Under the pieces are notes generated by a model. That model searched no databases and had not been told where the DNA came from. It worked only from the letters and a program-made list of their open reading frames with translations. A DNA stretch of 64,000 nt from Paramacrobiotus metropolitanus (taxonomy: Eukaryota > Tardigrada > Eutardigrada > Parachela > Macrobiotidae). Positions 1-11,271 of this stretch are shown piece by piece; the stretch's first letter is position 1; the number at the start of each line of letters is the position of its first letter. The DNA lies in the NCBI RefSeq assembly GCF_019649055.1, contig NW_026570237.1:1550001-1614000 (forward strand). Reading direction: 5' to 3'. Both the position numbers and the translations under genes were made by a program.

Positions 1-128
1 GCCGATTTAAAAGTACTGTAATACTTACTGTCAATATGGAAATACTGATTGATTTTATTTTTATAAATTACTGTTACGCTATATTAATTCATTATTACTA
101 TTATTACTGACGAGCTTGGCTAACCAAC

Positions 129-1765
129 CTGCCCGTGAGCAATGGCGCCCACGACGAAGACGATGGGGCCGTTGTCGGGGACCAGCGATCGAATGTCGAC
201 AACTTCTTTGGCCTGGTGAGACGTGCCGATCCTCCGACAGCCCACCGGCAGATGATCGGACACGGGATTCTTAATCACTTTCAACAGCTTCTGGTGCCCT
301 TCCGCCGCTCGCACCGACATCTTGTGCAGTAACTGCACTGCAAAACAATAATACCATTACCCCCAGACTCGTGATGCAAATCACAAAGCGGCATCTCACA
401 ATTAAAAATGCGAAAAAATTCCTTAACACAACTCTAAAGTAACAGCGAATTCTCCAGATAAAATCGTAAAATTGCTAATAACAATAATAACGTTCTCTCT
501 CACAATCAGCATAGCGACGGCATGTACAAAGTTCCTTTGACGAAAATTCTCAAACTGTTCTTATTCAAATAAAATACTTCAGAAGTACTGGCAGCGAAAA
601 TTAATGGATCAAATGAATCAATCCAATAATATATGCAATATATTATTGGATTAAGGATTAATTCATAATATCCTAACTCACCTAATCCAATAATATATGC
701 GCAATATTATTATTATATTGCTTTAGCATATGTCTTTATCGTGTTTCGATCTTAATTAAAATCCAATAATTACACTACAATCAATGAAAATTACGAATTG
801 CAGTAATAAACAAAACAATTTAAATAATTTCACTGCAATCATCGGAAGACTCGGACGGCGCACTATCAACTGATTTACCGATTTATCAAGGGGAAAAAAA
901 TGCGAAATAAACTCAGCCTTAATACATACCCATCAAACCGGCGAAACGGTCGTACGTCCGTGGAATTCTGGTCTGTGGATTAATTTCAATAAGGACATTC
1001 CGCTCCGTGTGAATGAACACTTGCAACAATCCCGCGCGATTTATAACACTGTCTTGCAGCATCAGAAGGCACTAAAAATAAAACAAGTAAAGCAGTAGAT
1101 AAGTACTGTACTATCGGAACGCATATTATTCATCAAACACGATACGCATTAACACTCGGCACAAAATCTCCAGTCCTCCCTTGCTAATTCTGAGTACTTC
1201 ACTCAAAATTAATTACTGAAAATTTAGAAGAGTGTCTGTAACGAACAACGCATTCGTACGACAACAACGTGAAAAAGCAATTTTCACAAACATCCCAAAA
1301 GGAAAATCGACAATCCACAAGGACTGCGGATTAATGAAGTGTGGAAAGAATTCGTAAAGGCATAAGAGAATCCAAATGATTGATTTTATAGTAAGTACCT
1401 GGTGGGTGATATCTGGTCTGGGAAAAGAATCCGCGTTTTTCTTAGACTTGGAAAGAAGATGCTTGTGCTTATCGGAGCACAACAAAGTGAAGTCTTTTCC
1501 ATTCTGGAAATATCGTAAACTCCTGAATCAAACGACTAGCAAAGGTAATGGATTAGCTCAGCGGGGAGATTATGGAATATCAGCAAGATTATCTGCAACT
1601 AACTTTGACTGTTTCCAGCTGAGAACGCTCCAATATGATAATCAGCTTTCTCTCCGAGCACAGCTGCAAATGCCCAGTTTTTAGGCGCTTGTTGCGCGGA
1701 ATCGATTCCGTGTGGTTAGCTTCGTCATCTGAATCTTGCTGGTTACTGGGTTGTTTAGACATCAT
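129..1765 (-). CDS. EMG1: EMG1/NEP1 rRNA pseudouridine N1-methyltransferase, four exons, C-terminus beyond window
   Basis: Exons on minus: 1604-1765, 1399-1503, 930-1071, 129-337. All junctions are GT-AG and in phase, giving 206 codons. The family SPOUT enzyme methylates a pseudouridine in 18S rRNA and is needed for 40S subunit assembly in the nucleolus. Diagnostic stretches are LETVK at the end of exon 1, PDITHQ ending exon 2, [18 protein letters not shown] in exon 3, and [18 protein letters not shown] plus [12 protein letters not shown] in exon 4. These follow animal NEP1 in order. The start is the first of two adjacent ATGs at 1765, followed by a charged, poorly conserved leader typical of the family. 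The last roughly 35-40 residues must lie left of position 1, because no matching exon is seen at 1-128. The gene is divergent to the dCMP deaminase. The exon 1/2 junction drops one residue relative to relatives and could be off by a codon. Confidence 0.9.
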
Positions 1766-2422
1766 CCGCTCTTTAATCAAAAGTCGAAGCCAAAACAAGA
1801 AGCACACACGCCATAAATCAAATCAATAAACTGCTGAAAAAGTGCTGCACTTCAAACAAACTGTTGTTAGGCTGCTGCGAAAAAAACACTTCCAGTCTCC
1901 AGATGTACGATGGATAGGCTATTATAAAATGTCCAGATCTCCAGCAATATCAGATAAACCTTAAAAAGTTATCAAATGAGTTCTCCGGCTAAAATGTATA
2001 AACCAAAGAAGAGCCAAAACTTGAACAATTTAAAAAGGTTTTCGAGTTTCTGATTTCTGGCTGCGGGTTTCTCGTTTTTTTCACCGTAATCCGGTTGGTT
2101 GCTCATACTGTGGCTAGTGGCTACCACCAGTGACCACGGGCTGTCGTCACAGTCGTCACTTGATACAACAGCCGTCCCCTCAGCGGGGATTGTTACTTGT
2201 TTTCACTCTTTTGAAACCGGAAACGCAGCAAACAGCAAATTTTTGAAAAATCTACTGCGTTTAAATTTTAATGTTTAACAGTGACTTTGAAGCCGTTTAT
2301 TGATTTATCCGTGTTTTTGTTAACTTCTTCATATGCTCTATAAATCAGCCATTTTCATCTATCGGCACACTCAGAACTAGGTGCATTTCCCGCCGTCGAC
2401 TACGTGGCCGCTAAAAACACGA
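1766..2422. promoter_or_regulatory. Shared divergent promoter region of EMG1 and DCTD, with TATA box and initiator for DCTD
   Basis: This 657-bp gap separates the two start codons and must hold both promoters. On plus, TATAAA lies at 2339-2344. An arthropod-style initiator-like TCAGAA begins at 2371, about 31 bp downstream, which is the usual TATA-to-Inr distance; the DCTD start codon follows at 2423. I see no comparable TATA for EMG1 on minus. Core-promoter spacing is known biology; assigning it to DCTD is inference from position. Confidence 0.45.
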
Positions 2423-4926
2423 ATGGCATCAGAGCAGCGTGAGGCTTCTGGAGAACCTTTGGCAACACTGAAGAAACGCGACGACTATCTGTCATGGGAA
2501 GAATATTTTATGGCCGTCGCCGTACTCTCCTCGCAGCGCTCCAAAGACCCCTCCAGCCAGGTGGGCGCCTGCATCGTCAACGAGGAGAAGAAGATTGTCG
2601 GGATCGGCTACAATGGCATGCCCACAGGTTCGTGGAGGAGGTTAATAATTCAGGAGTCCAGCTGTTCGTGTTCTCGTTTGCTCCTTCGATTGATCATTGA
2701 TCCATCGTTCCTGTTTGACTGAAGGCTGCAGCGACGATGTCCTGCCGTGGAATCGTGAAGGCGACTTCCTGGACACGAAATACCCGTACGTGTGTCATGC
2801 GGAGATGAACGCCATCATGAACAAGAACTCAGCGTCCGTCAAGGATTGCACGCTCTACGTCGCGCTCTTCCCCTGCAATGAGTGCGCTAAATTGTGCATC
2901 CAGGCGGGCATCCGGGAGGTAAATGCCAGAGCTTTCAATTTACGCGTTCATCCGTAATGTTTCATAAATTTTATTTCAGTAATTATTATCATCTATTCAT
3001 CTGTCGGTATTTTTGTTCTATTGTTGTATTTTTATTACTTCGCCACAATTACCGTAATTATCGAATTATAAGCTCCCCCCGAAATAGAAGCTCCCTCCGT
3101 AATTAGAGCCCACCCTTAAGGTCATTTGAAAATTATAAGCTCCCCCCGAAATATACACCCATGGGCTTAATTAAATGCTATATAGCCCATATTAGCCAAT
3201 GCCAAAAAAGTTGGTTTGAAAAATTGAAGCCCCCTCCGAAATACAAGCCCATGCCCGTAATTGGAGCCCACCCCTTAAGGCGTTTGAAATATTTGCAACC
3301 CTGGGGCTCTAATTCGATAATTACGGTAAATCACGGAAATTTTTTTTGACGTACTGGGTAGTGGTTGGTTTGTTTTCTTTTAATTGTAATTGATATCTGC
3401 TTTTTTGGTTTTTATTTTTCTTCCAATTCATCGAAATTTTAATCATGGAAAATTTGTTTTTTAACTGCTCTGTACACGAGCTGTGTACGTTTTCTTTAGA
3501 AATGCAGTTGTGTTTGTAACGTTGTTTATTTGTTTTGCTTAATTAATTATAAGTATGCCATTTTTCTGTTTATTTTTGTTTTTCCATACAGTGAAATTAG
3601 CTCATACAAATCGTACTTATTACCTAGTCCAATGTTTTGTGTTAAAGTGGCAGTATTATTTATTAATTACTTAGGCAGCGTTCAAATATTACGTAACGCA
3701 ATTTTTCCGTTTTTTTCACCACCCCCTACCCCTTGTAACAACGCGTAACAAATTTTTGTACCCCCTACAGCCGTACGTAACGAGTTCGGTACCCCCCACC
3801 CCCTATAATTCGAAAAAATTTTCCTAAAAATTTTAACAGAAAAATCACGAACAGTAGCTTTTGCATGACTTCATCGTCATTTGAGTAGTCAGTGCATTGT
3901 AATCAGATCTAAGAAAAGGATTAATCTCGCCTCCCTCTATAATTTTATAAAACCAATCACGCTGCAAAATTTCATTGTCGTAGCAAGCCATATTGCAATC
4001 CAGACCAGAACAAACATCAACAGCAAACAACAGCAATCAGCATCAATCAACAGCAAGCAAAAAAGTCTTTTTTAATTCTCGCCATTCGGCGTTGGCATTA
4101 TCCATCTGCATTATCCATCTGCTTGATCCCAGATAACGTTGGGTACGCCGCACGATATGCAGCGACAAATTCTCTATACGCTGCCTCCATTACAACTCCC
4201 GGTTTGCATACAATCACCACGCGTAAATGACTGAGTTTTCACTTTAAATACAGCTCAGTGGGCAAGATACTCATAAGAAAATATTGCTAACATTTCGGGG
4301 AACGTGCGGGAAGAATACACTTGGTAAATTCGCGTGTTTTGTACGCTCCAGAAGTAATAAGATAAAACATTTCAGCTTTATCTTTAGTGGAGCCCAAATG
4401 TAACGTAACATGCTCGTCACCCACCCCTACCCATATAACAAAGCCGTAACGCTTCGGCCAGACTACCCCCCCACCCATGGCCGTTACGTAATATTTGAAC
4501 GCTGCCTTACTGTACCAATATGTGCTAAAGTGTTGTTAATTTTTATTAAGTAGAACAAGCGAATACTATATGAGAATTTCGGTACATCGGCGGTACGGCG
4601 ATACAGCGACGTCACTTATAAATTTTTAATGGTAAAATTATTGAGAATTTTTTCTTATGGGTAGATTTATTCATTTCAAAAGCCTTGATGGTTTTGTACT
4701 ACTTTAGTTCGTAACTGTTGGTTGTCTTTCCGTTGTCACGTTGTGGACTGTTTTGTGGAAGGTGGTGTATTTATCGGACAAATACGGCGATAAAGAGCCG
4801 TTCATCGCCTCACGCCGGCTGCTGGATATGGCTCAGATAAAGATCCGCCAGTTTATCCCCGGTCGCCGGCAGATTACGCTGGATTTCAGTCATATCGATC
4901 CAGGCCTGTTCGGCCGGTGCTGGTGA
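2423..4926 (+). CDS. DCTD: Deoxycytidylate (dCMP) deaminase, three exons
   Basis: Exons: 2423-2627, 2725-2918, 4762-4926, total 564 nt, about 187 residues against about 178 in vertebrates. The enzyme is a cytosolic zinc deaminase converting dCMP to dUMP and so feeds dTMP synthesis; it is allosterically controlled by dCTP and dTTP. The zinc site is visible: CHAEMNAI supplies the His and the catalytic Glu, and PCNECAK supplies the two Cys ligands. [17 protein letters not shown] near the N-terminus and [14 protein letters not shown] are family signatures. Exon 3 encodes [20 protein letters not shown], matching the C-terminal substrate and allosteric region. An in-frame upstream ATG at 2381 exists, but similarity begins only after the ATG at 2423. 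Intron 2 (2919-4761) is swollen by two transposable elements. Confidence 0.93.
3049..3329. mobile_element. 281-bp MITE with about 20-bp terminal inverted repeats, in DCTD intron 2
   Basis: The left end reads TTACCGTAATTATCGAATTA and the right end is its reverse complement. The interior holds repeated blocks of the type AAGCTCCCCCCGAAATA and GGAGCCCACCCTTAAGG. There is no coding capacity, so it is non-autonomous. No clear target duplication is visible. A related end fragment occurs near 28205-28222 in a TAF1 intron. Confidence 0.7.
3674..4506. mobile_element. 833-bp non-autonomous DNA transposon, TTA target duplication, 25-bp TIRs
   Basis: The element begins GGCAGCGTTCAAATATTACG and ends with the reverse complement; the match runs 25 bp. 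It is flanked on both sides by TTA (3671-3673 and 4507-4509). A 3-bp TWA duplication with GG-starting TIRs suggests the PIF/Harbinger-IS5 group, but no transposase remains and the family assignment is inference. C-rich tracts (CCCCCTACC) near both ends are arranged as subterminal inverted repeats. It sits inside DCTD intron 2 and presumably is spliced out. Confidence 0.8.
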
Positions 4927-5951
4927 CTGCTGAGACGGGTGACTTGCGCTGGAACCGCCGTGTCAGGTGTTGGCATTATGATCAAGGTCGTCCTTTCAGC
5001 TGTTTTCCGCTGACTGGACATCCTTAAGTGCATTTTCGCCGCTCTTGACAGATGGATTGTTGAGTTTTCTCTGCCGCGCTCTAACCATGTTGATGTCATT
5101 TCCGATTGGCGGTTGTTGGTGTGTGTGCATTCGCTGTAAATGGGATGAATTGTTGGGACATGCGGTAATCGACGGTTGTTGATTAACAACGCAATGTGTT
5201 TCTTAATCGTTGGCTTGAGAGTTGGGAAGAAACGACAGATGGTGGTTTTTTTATGTGTCTGTAAATACGATCCAATTACACCTTGCGAACACAACCGATC
5301 ATTTCCGCCATAAATTATATTGTTATGCTGCGCCGTAGCCCACACTTTCCGAAGTCATCGAACGGCGAAAAAATAACCAGACATGGCGATGATTATTGCT
5401 GTTATTTTTCGCTTTTTTGCCGTGAATAATGCTTGAATAATTCCGGCGGAAGTACTGTGTGAGTAACAGAGCAACACGTATGGAACGAATTTCGTCGTCT
5501 CGTGTCTGATTTTTTTAACAAAGGAACAATTAAACAAATGAACGCATGACCGTTCCATTGCGTGCTAATGGTCGGTAGACGCAGTACATCCACTCGTCTG
5601 CTAATAAACAATTGGCTAGTGCGATCGGTTCATGGCATTCCTCGCTCTTGAAGTGTTCCAAGTTCCAACCGGCCGTTAAAATTATTGAATAATAATGCAC
5701 ATGTTTGCATTGCACGAGGAATCGCTGCCTTATTTGCATTTAAATTACCGGCTGCAGGGATGTAAAGTGATCGGAAGTGATGCTGTTAAATTAAAGCGAA
5801 GATTCTGAAGTTACTTCATACCAAACCCCAAAAAATGATGTTATTAACGACTATAAGTTAATTTGCATTTAGTAATATTGTTGGGTTAACGGGTAACCGA
5901 TACACAGTAAAAATACTAATTGGATTATGTAAAAAGTGTCATGATTACGTT

Positions 5952-6345
5952 ATGCATCACTGGTTTTGGGTCTGGCTGCCCCTTATATGTACCAGCATTT
6001 ACTGTGGAATTGGTCGGTTATTAAGCGGTCAAACGAATTGCATTATTGATTTATATGTGTCGTATAGAAAACCACCAGCGTTGAAATTGCAGCAGCCCTT
6101 CTGGCAGGCTTTCAGCCAAGTGATCCAGCGTCCTAAATGGGTTTTCCGGTCGACTACCAAAGTGGATTGGTCTCCGTTGTTGCCGCTGAATATTCAGCAA
6201 GGAATGTACACAAATTTATAAAAACGGCAATCTTCTGACATTTGTGAGTGGATTAGCCGGATCCTGTGCGGCGTTTTATTTGAATGGATTACGCCACTCG
6301 TTGTGGAATATTGTGTTACCGTTAAACGAGGGAATTTTCAAATAG
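5952..6345 (+). CDS. Possible small membrane protein, hypothetical
   Basis: An 89-codon open frame from an ATG at 5952 begins with a strongly hydrophobic stretch (WFWVWLPLICTSIYCG) and ends at 6221. An overlapping second frame from about 6195 to a stop at 6343-6345 encodes another hydrophobic segment (LLTFVSGLAGSCAAFYLNGL) and is preceded by a possible acceptor TTCAG. A plus-strand AATAAA lies at 6592. If the two frames belong together a small intron or a frameshift joins them. I recognise no family, and this could be chance open frame. Confidence 0.2.
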
Positions 6346-6833
6346 TGCATTTATGGCACGACAGCATCTGTGGTGTCTAACAATTAGCAACACCGCCTTC
6401 TTTGTTAGGTTTACCGTTACATAACATGCCGGGCGCGGCATATAACACTCGAAAAATATTTGTTATATATGTAAAGTATGCTTAAATCAAAAGAAAAACA
6501 CGATGTATCAATGCATTCTTTTAATATTGTATACGCCTGTAAAAAGTAGTTTTAACCTTTTCGATTTTATTCGTCGTAATAACGATTGTTGAATAAACAA
6601 TGCCAAGCTGCAGCAAGTTTGGAACCTGTGTTTTGCTTAAGTTGAATCAGGAAAACAGCTGTAACAACCGCTTAAGTGGCTTACATTAAAATTTCAGTAA
6701 GCTAAGAAAATATTAATAGGTGAACTCCACGCAGAAGCTCGGTGTTTACAAGAAACCAGCCAACCTGGATCGGCTTAAAGCGTGCCGTCACGAAAGAAGT
6801 GCGTTGCAAAATTAATAAGGATGGTTTCCGTTT

Positions 6834-7072
6834 TTATGCGAAAATTAGCTGCATTGACGCATTGTAGAGCACGAATGCGATTAATTGAACCGGACTAGAG
6901 CCAATCGAGGTATCATCGTCAGCTGGCGATGCGTTCACTGTATACGGATAGGCCGCTGCATTCTGCGGTTGCGGTGCCGGTGCGGCAAACCGGAAATAAC
7001 AATACCCGAGGCGCATTCCTCGTGACTGCCCGAGATCATCACAAAGCAGAACGATTCCAGAAATATTCTAGA
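6834..7072 (-). CDS. Possible terminal exon of an unrecognised protein
   Basis: On minus, an open frame follows a plausible acceptor (CTACTCTAG) and runs to a stop at 6834. It encodes a hydrophobic start (ISGIVLLCDD), a proline/alanine-rich segment (APAPQPQNAAAYPY) and a hydrophobic tail. I find no upstream exon to join and no family similarity. It is reported only because its composition is more protein-like than its surroundings. Confidence 0.15.
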
Positions 7073-7931
7073 GTAGGCTGTTTGTGTATGCAGTGACATT
7101 AAGCAACCGGAATCGCCCTCCATTACGCTGGCTAGCCATGCTAGGATAGTGCAATCCAATAATTCAAATTTAATGGTAAGACGGTGCAGTTTAATACGGT
7201 ACTTCTACAGTACACAAGTATACAGCGCACAATATCTGTATTAATGTTTGTCTATATACTGTATGTTGCAGCAGTGGGAACACCATGAGTTTTTTAAGAA
7301 TGTATTCAACAATGAATAAATAATATGTCACTTGTGTGCCGAGTTAAAATGCACAATCTTATAGTGCGGAATATAAAACTATTTCGATATAATTTTTCTC
7401 TTAATTTTTACCACGAGCTCTAAACACTGCTTGACCAGTTTAATAAAGCAATAATTAAAATAGTTGTCGTATAAAGAAAATTTGCAGTAGTGCTCTAATT
7501 GTAAAAATTCTGACCGCTGCATTAAATCTCCTACAGAACTTCTTTGTATGTGTATTTGGAAGTGCAGTATCAAATCAAAAAATATTTATTATATTGTACA
7601 ATGTACAATACGTTGCAGCGATATCAGCATAAACACCAGCATTTCGTTACTCAGCCAGATAAGTCTCTAGTGCACTACTTATACCCAGATATCTATATGC
7701 ATTCGAACAATCACAAAAAAATCGTTGACCGATGATCTAGAGACGATCTCATAACCTACGAAGCAGATGGTGTATAAAAATAATTACCAGCCCGCACATC
7801 TCGCTGTCCGTTGTAAGTGATCCCGCAGTGCTCGGATCACGGAAGTGGCGTACAGTGGCCACGGACAGGCGCACGCACTCGACGCATATACGCATGTAAC
7901 TGGATATATCTATATACAGTATAAAGTGTAA

Positions 7932-8498
7932 TCAGAATTCGTGCATAATAGGGATCATCCGCGAGCCGTCGGTCAGCGCCGCCGCCCGGTACGGCGCCTC
8001 CACCCGCAGCACCCCGTTATCCACCAACTTCCCCTGCAACTCCTCCGCCTGGATGCCCGCGGGGATGGTAATGGTCCGCTTGTAGGCGTGGCTAATCTGC
8101 CCACCGTCGCGCGCCTCATCATGGCGCGCCTCAATCTCCAGCGTATTATCCACCGTCTTAATGGTGATCTCCTCCGGCCGGAAGCCCTTCACGTCGAACG
8201 AGTACTGCGCAATCGGCGTGCCGTTGCGCTCGACAATGGCCGGTTTGACACTGTCCTCCAGTTCCCGTAATAATCCTCGGACATCCCGCCCCGCCCCCAT
8301 GGACTGCATCATCCGCCGCATCTCCTCATCCATCCGCATAATGGACGCGTCCATCCCGGTGAGAATATGGCCCACATGCTGACTGAACCGGTCATTAAAG
8401 CCGGCAATGGTGAAATCCTGCCAACGGTGCGAATCCCGCTCGCTCCAGGGTGATACATCCCAGTTGAGATCGCGGTGGTATAAGGGAAGCAGGGCCAT
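7932..8498 (-). CDS. Small heat-shock protein (alpha-crystallin/HSP20 family), single exon
   Basis: 188 residues, no intron. sHSPs are ATP-independent chaperones that hold unfolding proteins in large oligomers. Residues about 93-170 form the alpha-crystallin domain: IAQYSFDVKGFRPEEITIKT, then the dimer region with EIEARHDE, then the hallmark DNGVLRVEAP. The C-terminal tail carries an I-x-I type anchor (IPI at 182-184). The N-terminal arm starts WxxDxSPW-like and contains a Met/Arg/Glu-rich stretch (MRMDEEMRRMMQSMG). The start ATG at 8498 is chosen because similarity and composition begin there; the open frame continues upstream without a conserved sequence. Lack of introns is common in stress genes. 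It could be a lineage-specific member, so no symbol is given. Confidence 0.93.
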   Translation of the reverse strand: MALLPLYHRDLNWDVSPWSERDSHRWQDFTIAGFNDRFSQHVGHILTGMDASIMRMDEEMRRMMQSMGAGRDVRGLLRELEDSVKPAIVERNGTPIAQYSFDVKGFRPEEITIKTVDNTLEIEARHDEARDGGQISHAYKRTITIPAGIQAEELQGKLVDNGVLRVEAPYRAAALTDGSRMIPIMHEF

Positions 8499-8572
8499 GA
8501 TTGCGCGTGAAATTGCCGGTAGGTAAAGTGCTTGATTATCAGTGTATCCGCCACTCGAGACAGCTGTGGGGA

Positions 8573-8580
8573 TATATATA
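8573..8580 (-). promoter_or_regulatory. TATA-like box of the small heat-shock gene
   Basis: TATATATA on minus, about 75 bp upstream of the start codon at 8498. No clear array of inverted nGAAn units (heat-shock element) could be read by eye in the next 500 bp upstream, so heat-inducibility is not demonstrated from sequence. Confidence 0.35.
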
Positions 8581-9309
8581 CTCGTATATATGGAGTGAAT
8601 AAAAGCATGCACCGGTTGCACTGGTATAATCAATTACGCACAACGGCGATGGCAGTTTTATACTCCGGCCTGTCACGTTTAATTTATTCGCCTTACTCAC
8701 GCAGAAGAAATGCCCACTTGTGCAATGGCGATGTTTACACACTTCCGTGTCGCACTGTGGTGTTTGTTTTCTGACATTTTTGTCTCGGAGACATGACAGT
8801 CGCGGTGGTTTGACTCATCTTTGCAGCGCGATGCTGTTTTATTGGTGGTTATGCTTGGCCTGATTCACCGGAAACGCCCCTGATCCCGCCTGTGGGGCGG
8901 AGATGTGGTGTAATCGCGATGTTGTTGCGCTGTAATTGACCAAATTCGAAAAAAGCGATCGTGTTCTGGTAAACGCGTGTATTTAAATGAAAGAGTGACC
9001 ATGCGTGTGACTGTTTCCGGATTATCAGGGTTGTTCAGTCAGCAACGGTTGTTGAGAATTTAAAACGTATCGTTTTATAATTTTGCAGGTTAGAAATTCC
9101 CGGGTGACGCGTGTGCGTAAAATGGATTTTGCGCAAAACCAGCGTAAAATAAAACGAATACCAACTGACTCTCTAATTTCTTCTTTTGCCGATGAGATTA
9201 AAATGGTACGCACTTTGCATCGCATTACGCAGTTTATACAGCATATATTTACTTATTATACGTGTAAATTCTAATTAATCAAACGTACAGGTAAAACAAC
9301 GACTCACAC

Positions 9310-9372
9310 ACAGATGCAATGTCATAACATACAGATGCAATGTCATAACATACAGATGCAATGTCATAACAT
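9310..9372. repeat. Three perfect tandem copies of a 21-bp unit
   Basis: The unit ACAGATGCAATGTCATAACA plus T is repeated at 9310-9330, 9331-9351 and 9352-9372 without change, indicating recent expansion. It lies just left of the 9412 inverted-repeat element. Confidence 0.9.
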
Positions 9373-9411
9373 CGTGTGTCTGCCCGACTCTACCGTACCG
9401 GTATCGTATAA

Positions 9412-9914
9412 TGGTGGAGGTCAATTACATTTGGGTAAGCGTTGCGCGTCGGGTAACGGGGAAACGCGCAAAAAATGTGACGTAACAGCGCGTAACCAAG
9501 CAAACATTCTGATTCGCAGTCACAAAATCTGGGATGGGTTTTCAGCTTACTTGTCCGCGTAAGCGTTGCGCTTCGACGTCGAAGCGCAACCATTACCCAA
9601 ACTACGAGTAACTCGTAACTCTCCTGCACAGATCAACAAAATTTGTGTGTTTGGACCAAAAGTAAATCCAGCGACCCAGAGTCACAATCCAAAACTGATA
9701 ATTAACTTTTTTGACGTAATACCACATTTACCACATTACAGCATTAAAAATGAGTTTTTCAGTTCCACGTCGGTGTTCAATTTCTTTCTTGGCACGGAAG
9801 CGTACTCGACTCACGATTGGACGATTGTTTTTCTGCTGAGTCATGGCTAATTTTTTACGCGTCTCTCCATTACCCGACGCGCAACAGTTACCCAAATGTA
9901 ATTGACCTCCACCA
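9412..9914. mobile_element. 503-bp TIR element, copy 1 of family TIR-A
   Basis: Terminal inverted repeats start TGGTGGAGGTCAATTACATT and extend about 45 bp through a GTTGCGCGTCGGGTAA block. The internal sequence is closely matched, in inverted orientation, by 45093-46001. Open frames inside (for example 9566-9850) are shared with copy 2 only because the DNA is shared; they show no transposase signature. Non-autonomous DNA element. Confidence 0.8.
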
Positions 9915-11216
9915 ATATTAATTCGTTGGGAATAGTCATAAAAATAACACGTAATTCATTCCTTGGTGTGGTGGGGATGAGATAACCTTATATTAGAGCT
10001 AAATATGACGATATTTGAAAACGCAATGGAAAAATAAAGCGCAAGCTGTACGCTTCAAAATTACTGCATTATACGATTATACGATTATACATATATATGG
10101 CATCTTACACGACAGATCTGACATCTTACACGCTTACACGCTCGGTGGTAGTTGTGTCGATTACTGACAGCACCGGTTGCGGTCAACGGCTATTTAAGCT
10201 GTGCATCAAAATTTCATTTTTCTCATTACAAGCGTTATGTAGCATTAACAACCCGCGAAAAACTTTGCTAAAAACGGTAACAGGCAGTCGAATTCCATCA
10301 CAGAGAACATCTGTCACGAAGTAAGGATACAGGGTAGCATCCATCATGCACAGATAGTACTTACAGTCAAGCTAATGAAAATAATAAAATTTCGTGGACA
10401 TTTGTATTTGTCTCGTAAGATGGTCAACTGGCCAAGTTGATGAGGTCCTTGTGCACTTTTCGGAACGCCAGGTTTAACTTTTGGTAGTCACGATACGGAC
10501 GGTGCAGCAATTAAAACTTGACGTTCCAGTAGTTCTCTGCGACAACAGATTTGCGGTCGTGGGCTGCTTTGTGTGGTCATCGGTTGTGACATTTACCCGA
10601 TGGCCGAGTGGACACTGTCCAGTCAAGGAAAGGCCACAATCGATGACCTCACAAAAGCTGTCCACTGTATTGTGGAATTAGTGATACAGGACCAGAACAA
10701 GCTGTGTACGCACAATAAACAGAGTTCAGATTCCAGTTTCATGATATGCGAAACGTGTACTGTACCTACAGAAGGGTTGTGCAATAGTTGCAGTTAAGAA
10801 TTTAAATTACCAGGTATTGCTACAGTGTAATAATAACTGTGATTTCTGAACAAGTGTGAAGATTTACGTAAGACGCATATGGGGTAGTAAACTCGCAATA
10901 TTTATTTGTTTCACTACAGTGTTAACATTTTCCAGTAATAGACTATACGAGTAGTTTACTAATACTTATTTTGCTTAGTCTCCATATATACAGAGTATGC
11001 AAAGTAAACATGTCCTTAATGGCATCAGCTTTAAAATCCGACCCAATCCTTCTGGAAAATACCACGTATTCTAAATTCATTTAACTCCGATACCGAACAC
11101 GCGCACCCTGCTACTGCACGGTCTGTAGATAATTAATTGTAAGAACATAAAACGTTGTACCACGGAGTACGATGTACGAGTATTGTATTTGTACATAGGT
11201 ACTTAGTACATAGTAC
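9915..11216. other. Gene-poor stretch between TIR-A copy 1 and the RT-1 retrotransposon
   Basis: AT-rich DNA. The only coding-like signal is the broken fragment at 10473-10797. Short tandem CGATTATA units occur near 10073-10090. Nothing else recognised. Confidence 0.4.
10473..10797 (+). pseudogene. Broken coding fragment, possibly a PIN/FEN1-like nuclease relic
   Basis: Two overlapping plus-strand frames read as one protein interrupted by a frameshift near 10560-10575: LDVPVVLCDNRFAVVGC in the first and VIGCDIYPMAEWTLSSQGKA in the second, followed by TIDDLTKAVHCIVELVIQDQ and a Cys-rich tail ending at 10797. The combination of a DN pair and GCDIY resembles the internal region of XPG/FEN1-type PIN domains found in repeated animal genes. 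That assignment is tentative; the fragment has no start or intact context. Confidence 0.25.
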
Positions 11217-11231
11217 TACTTACTACATAGC
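11217..11231. repeat. Left target-site duplication of RT-1
   Basis: TACTTACTACATAGC, identical to 13648-13662 on the other side of the retrotransposon. Confidence 0.75.
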
Positions 11232-11271
11232 AATAAATGCAAGCGCTGGTACACTACTTGATAGTTAAAAA

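Larger units (their letters stand above)
4927..7931. other. Intergenic stretch between DCTD and the small heat-shock gene
   Basis: About 3 kb of AT-rich DNA. The first few hundred bases are presumably the DCTD 3' untranslated region. Two weak coding signals are listed separately (5952-6345 plus and 6834-7072 minus). Otherwise I see no RNA gene, no repeat with paired ends and no conserved protein similarity here. Confidence 0.5.

Noticed and set aside
8587-8774. Upstream extension of the sHSP frame
   Set aside because: The frame is open but covers the TATA-like box and has no family similarity; the ATG at 8498 fits better.
9566-9850. 94-codon frame similar to one at 45510-45764
   Set aside because: The similarity is explained by the two copies of the TIR-A element; no transposase motif, and substitutions do not look selected for protein.
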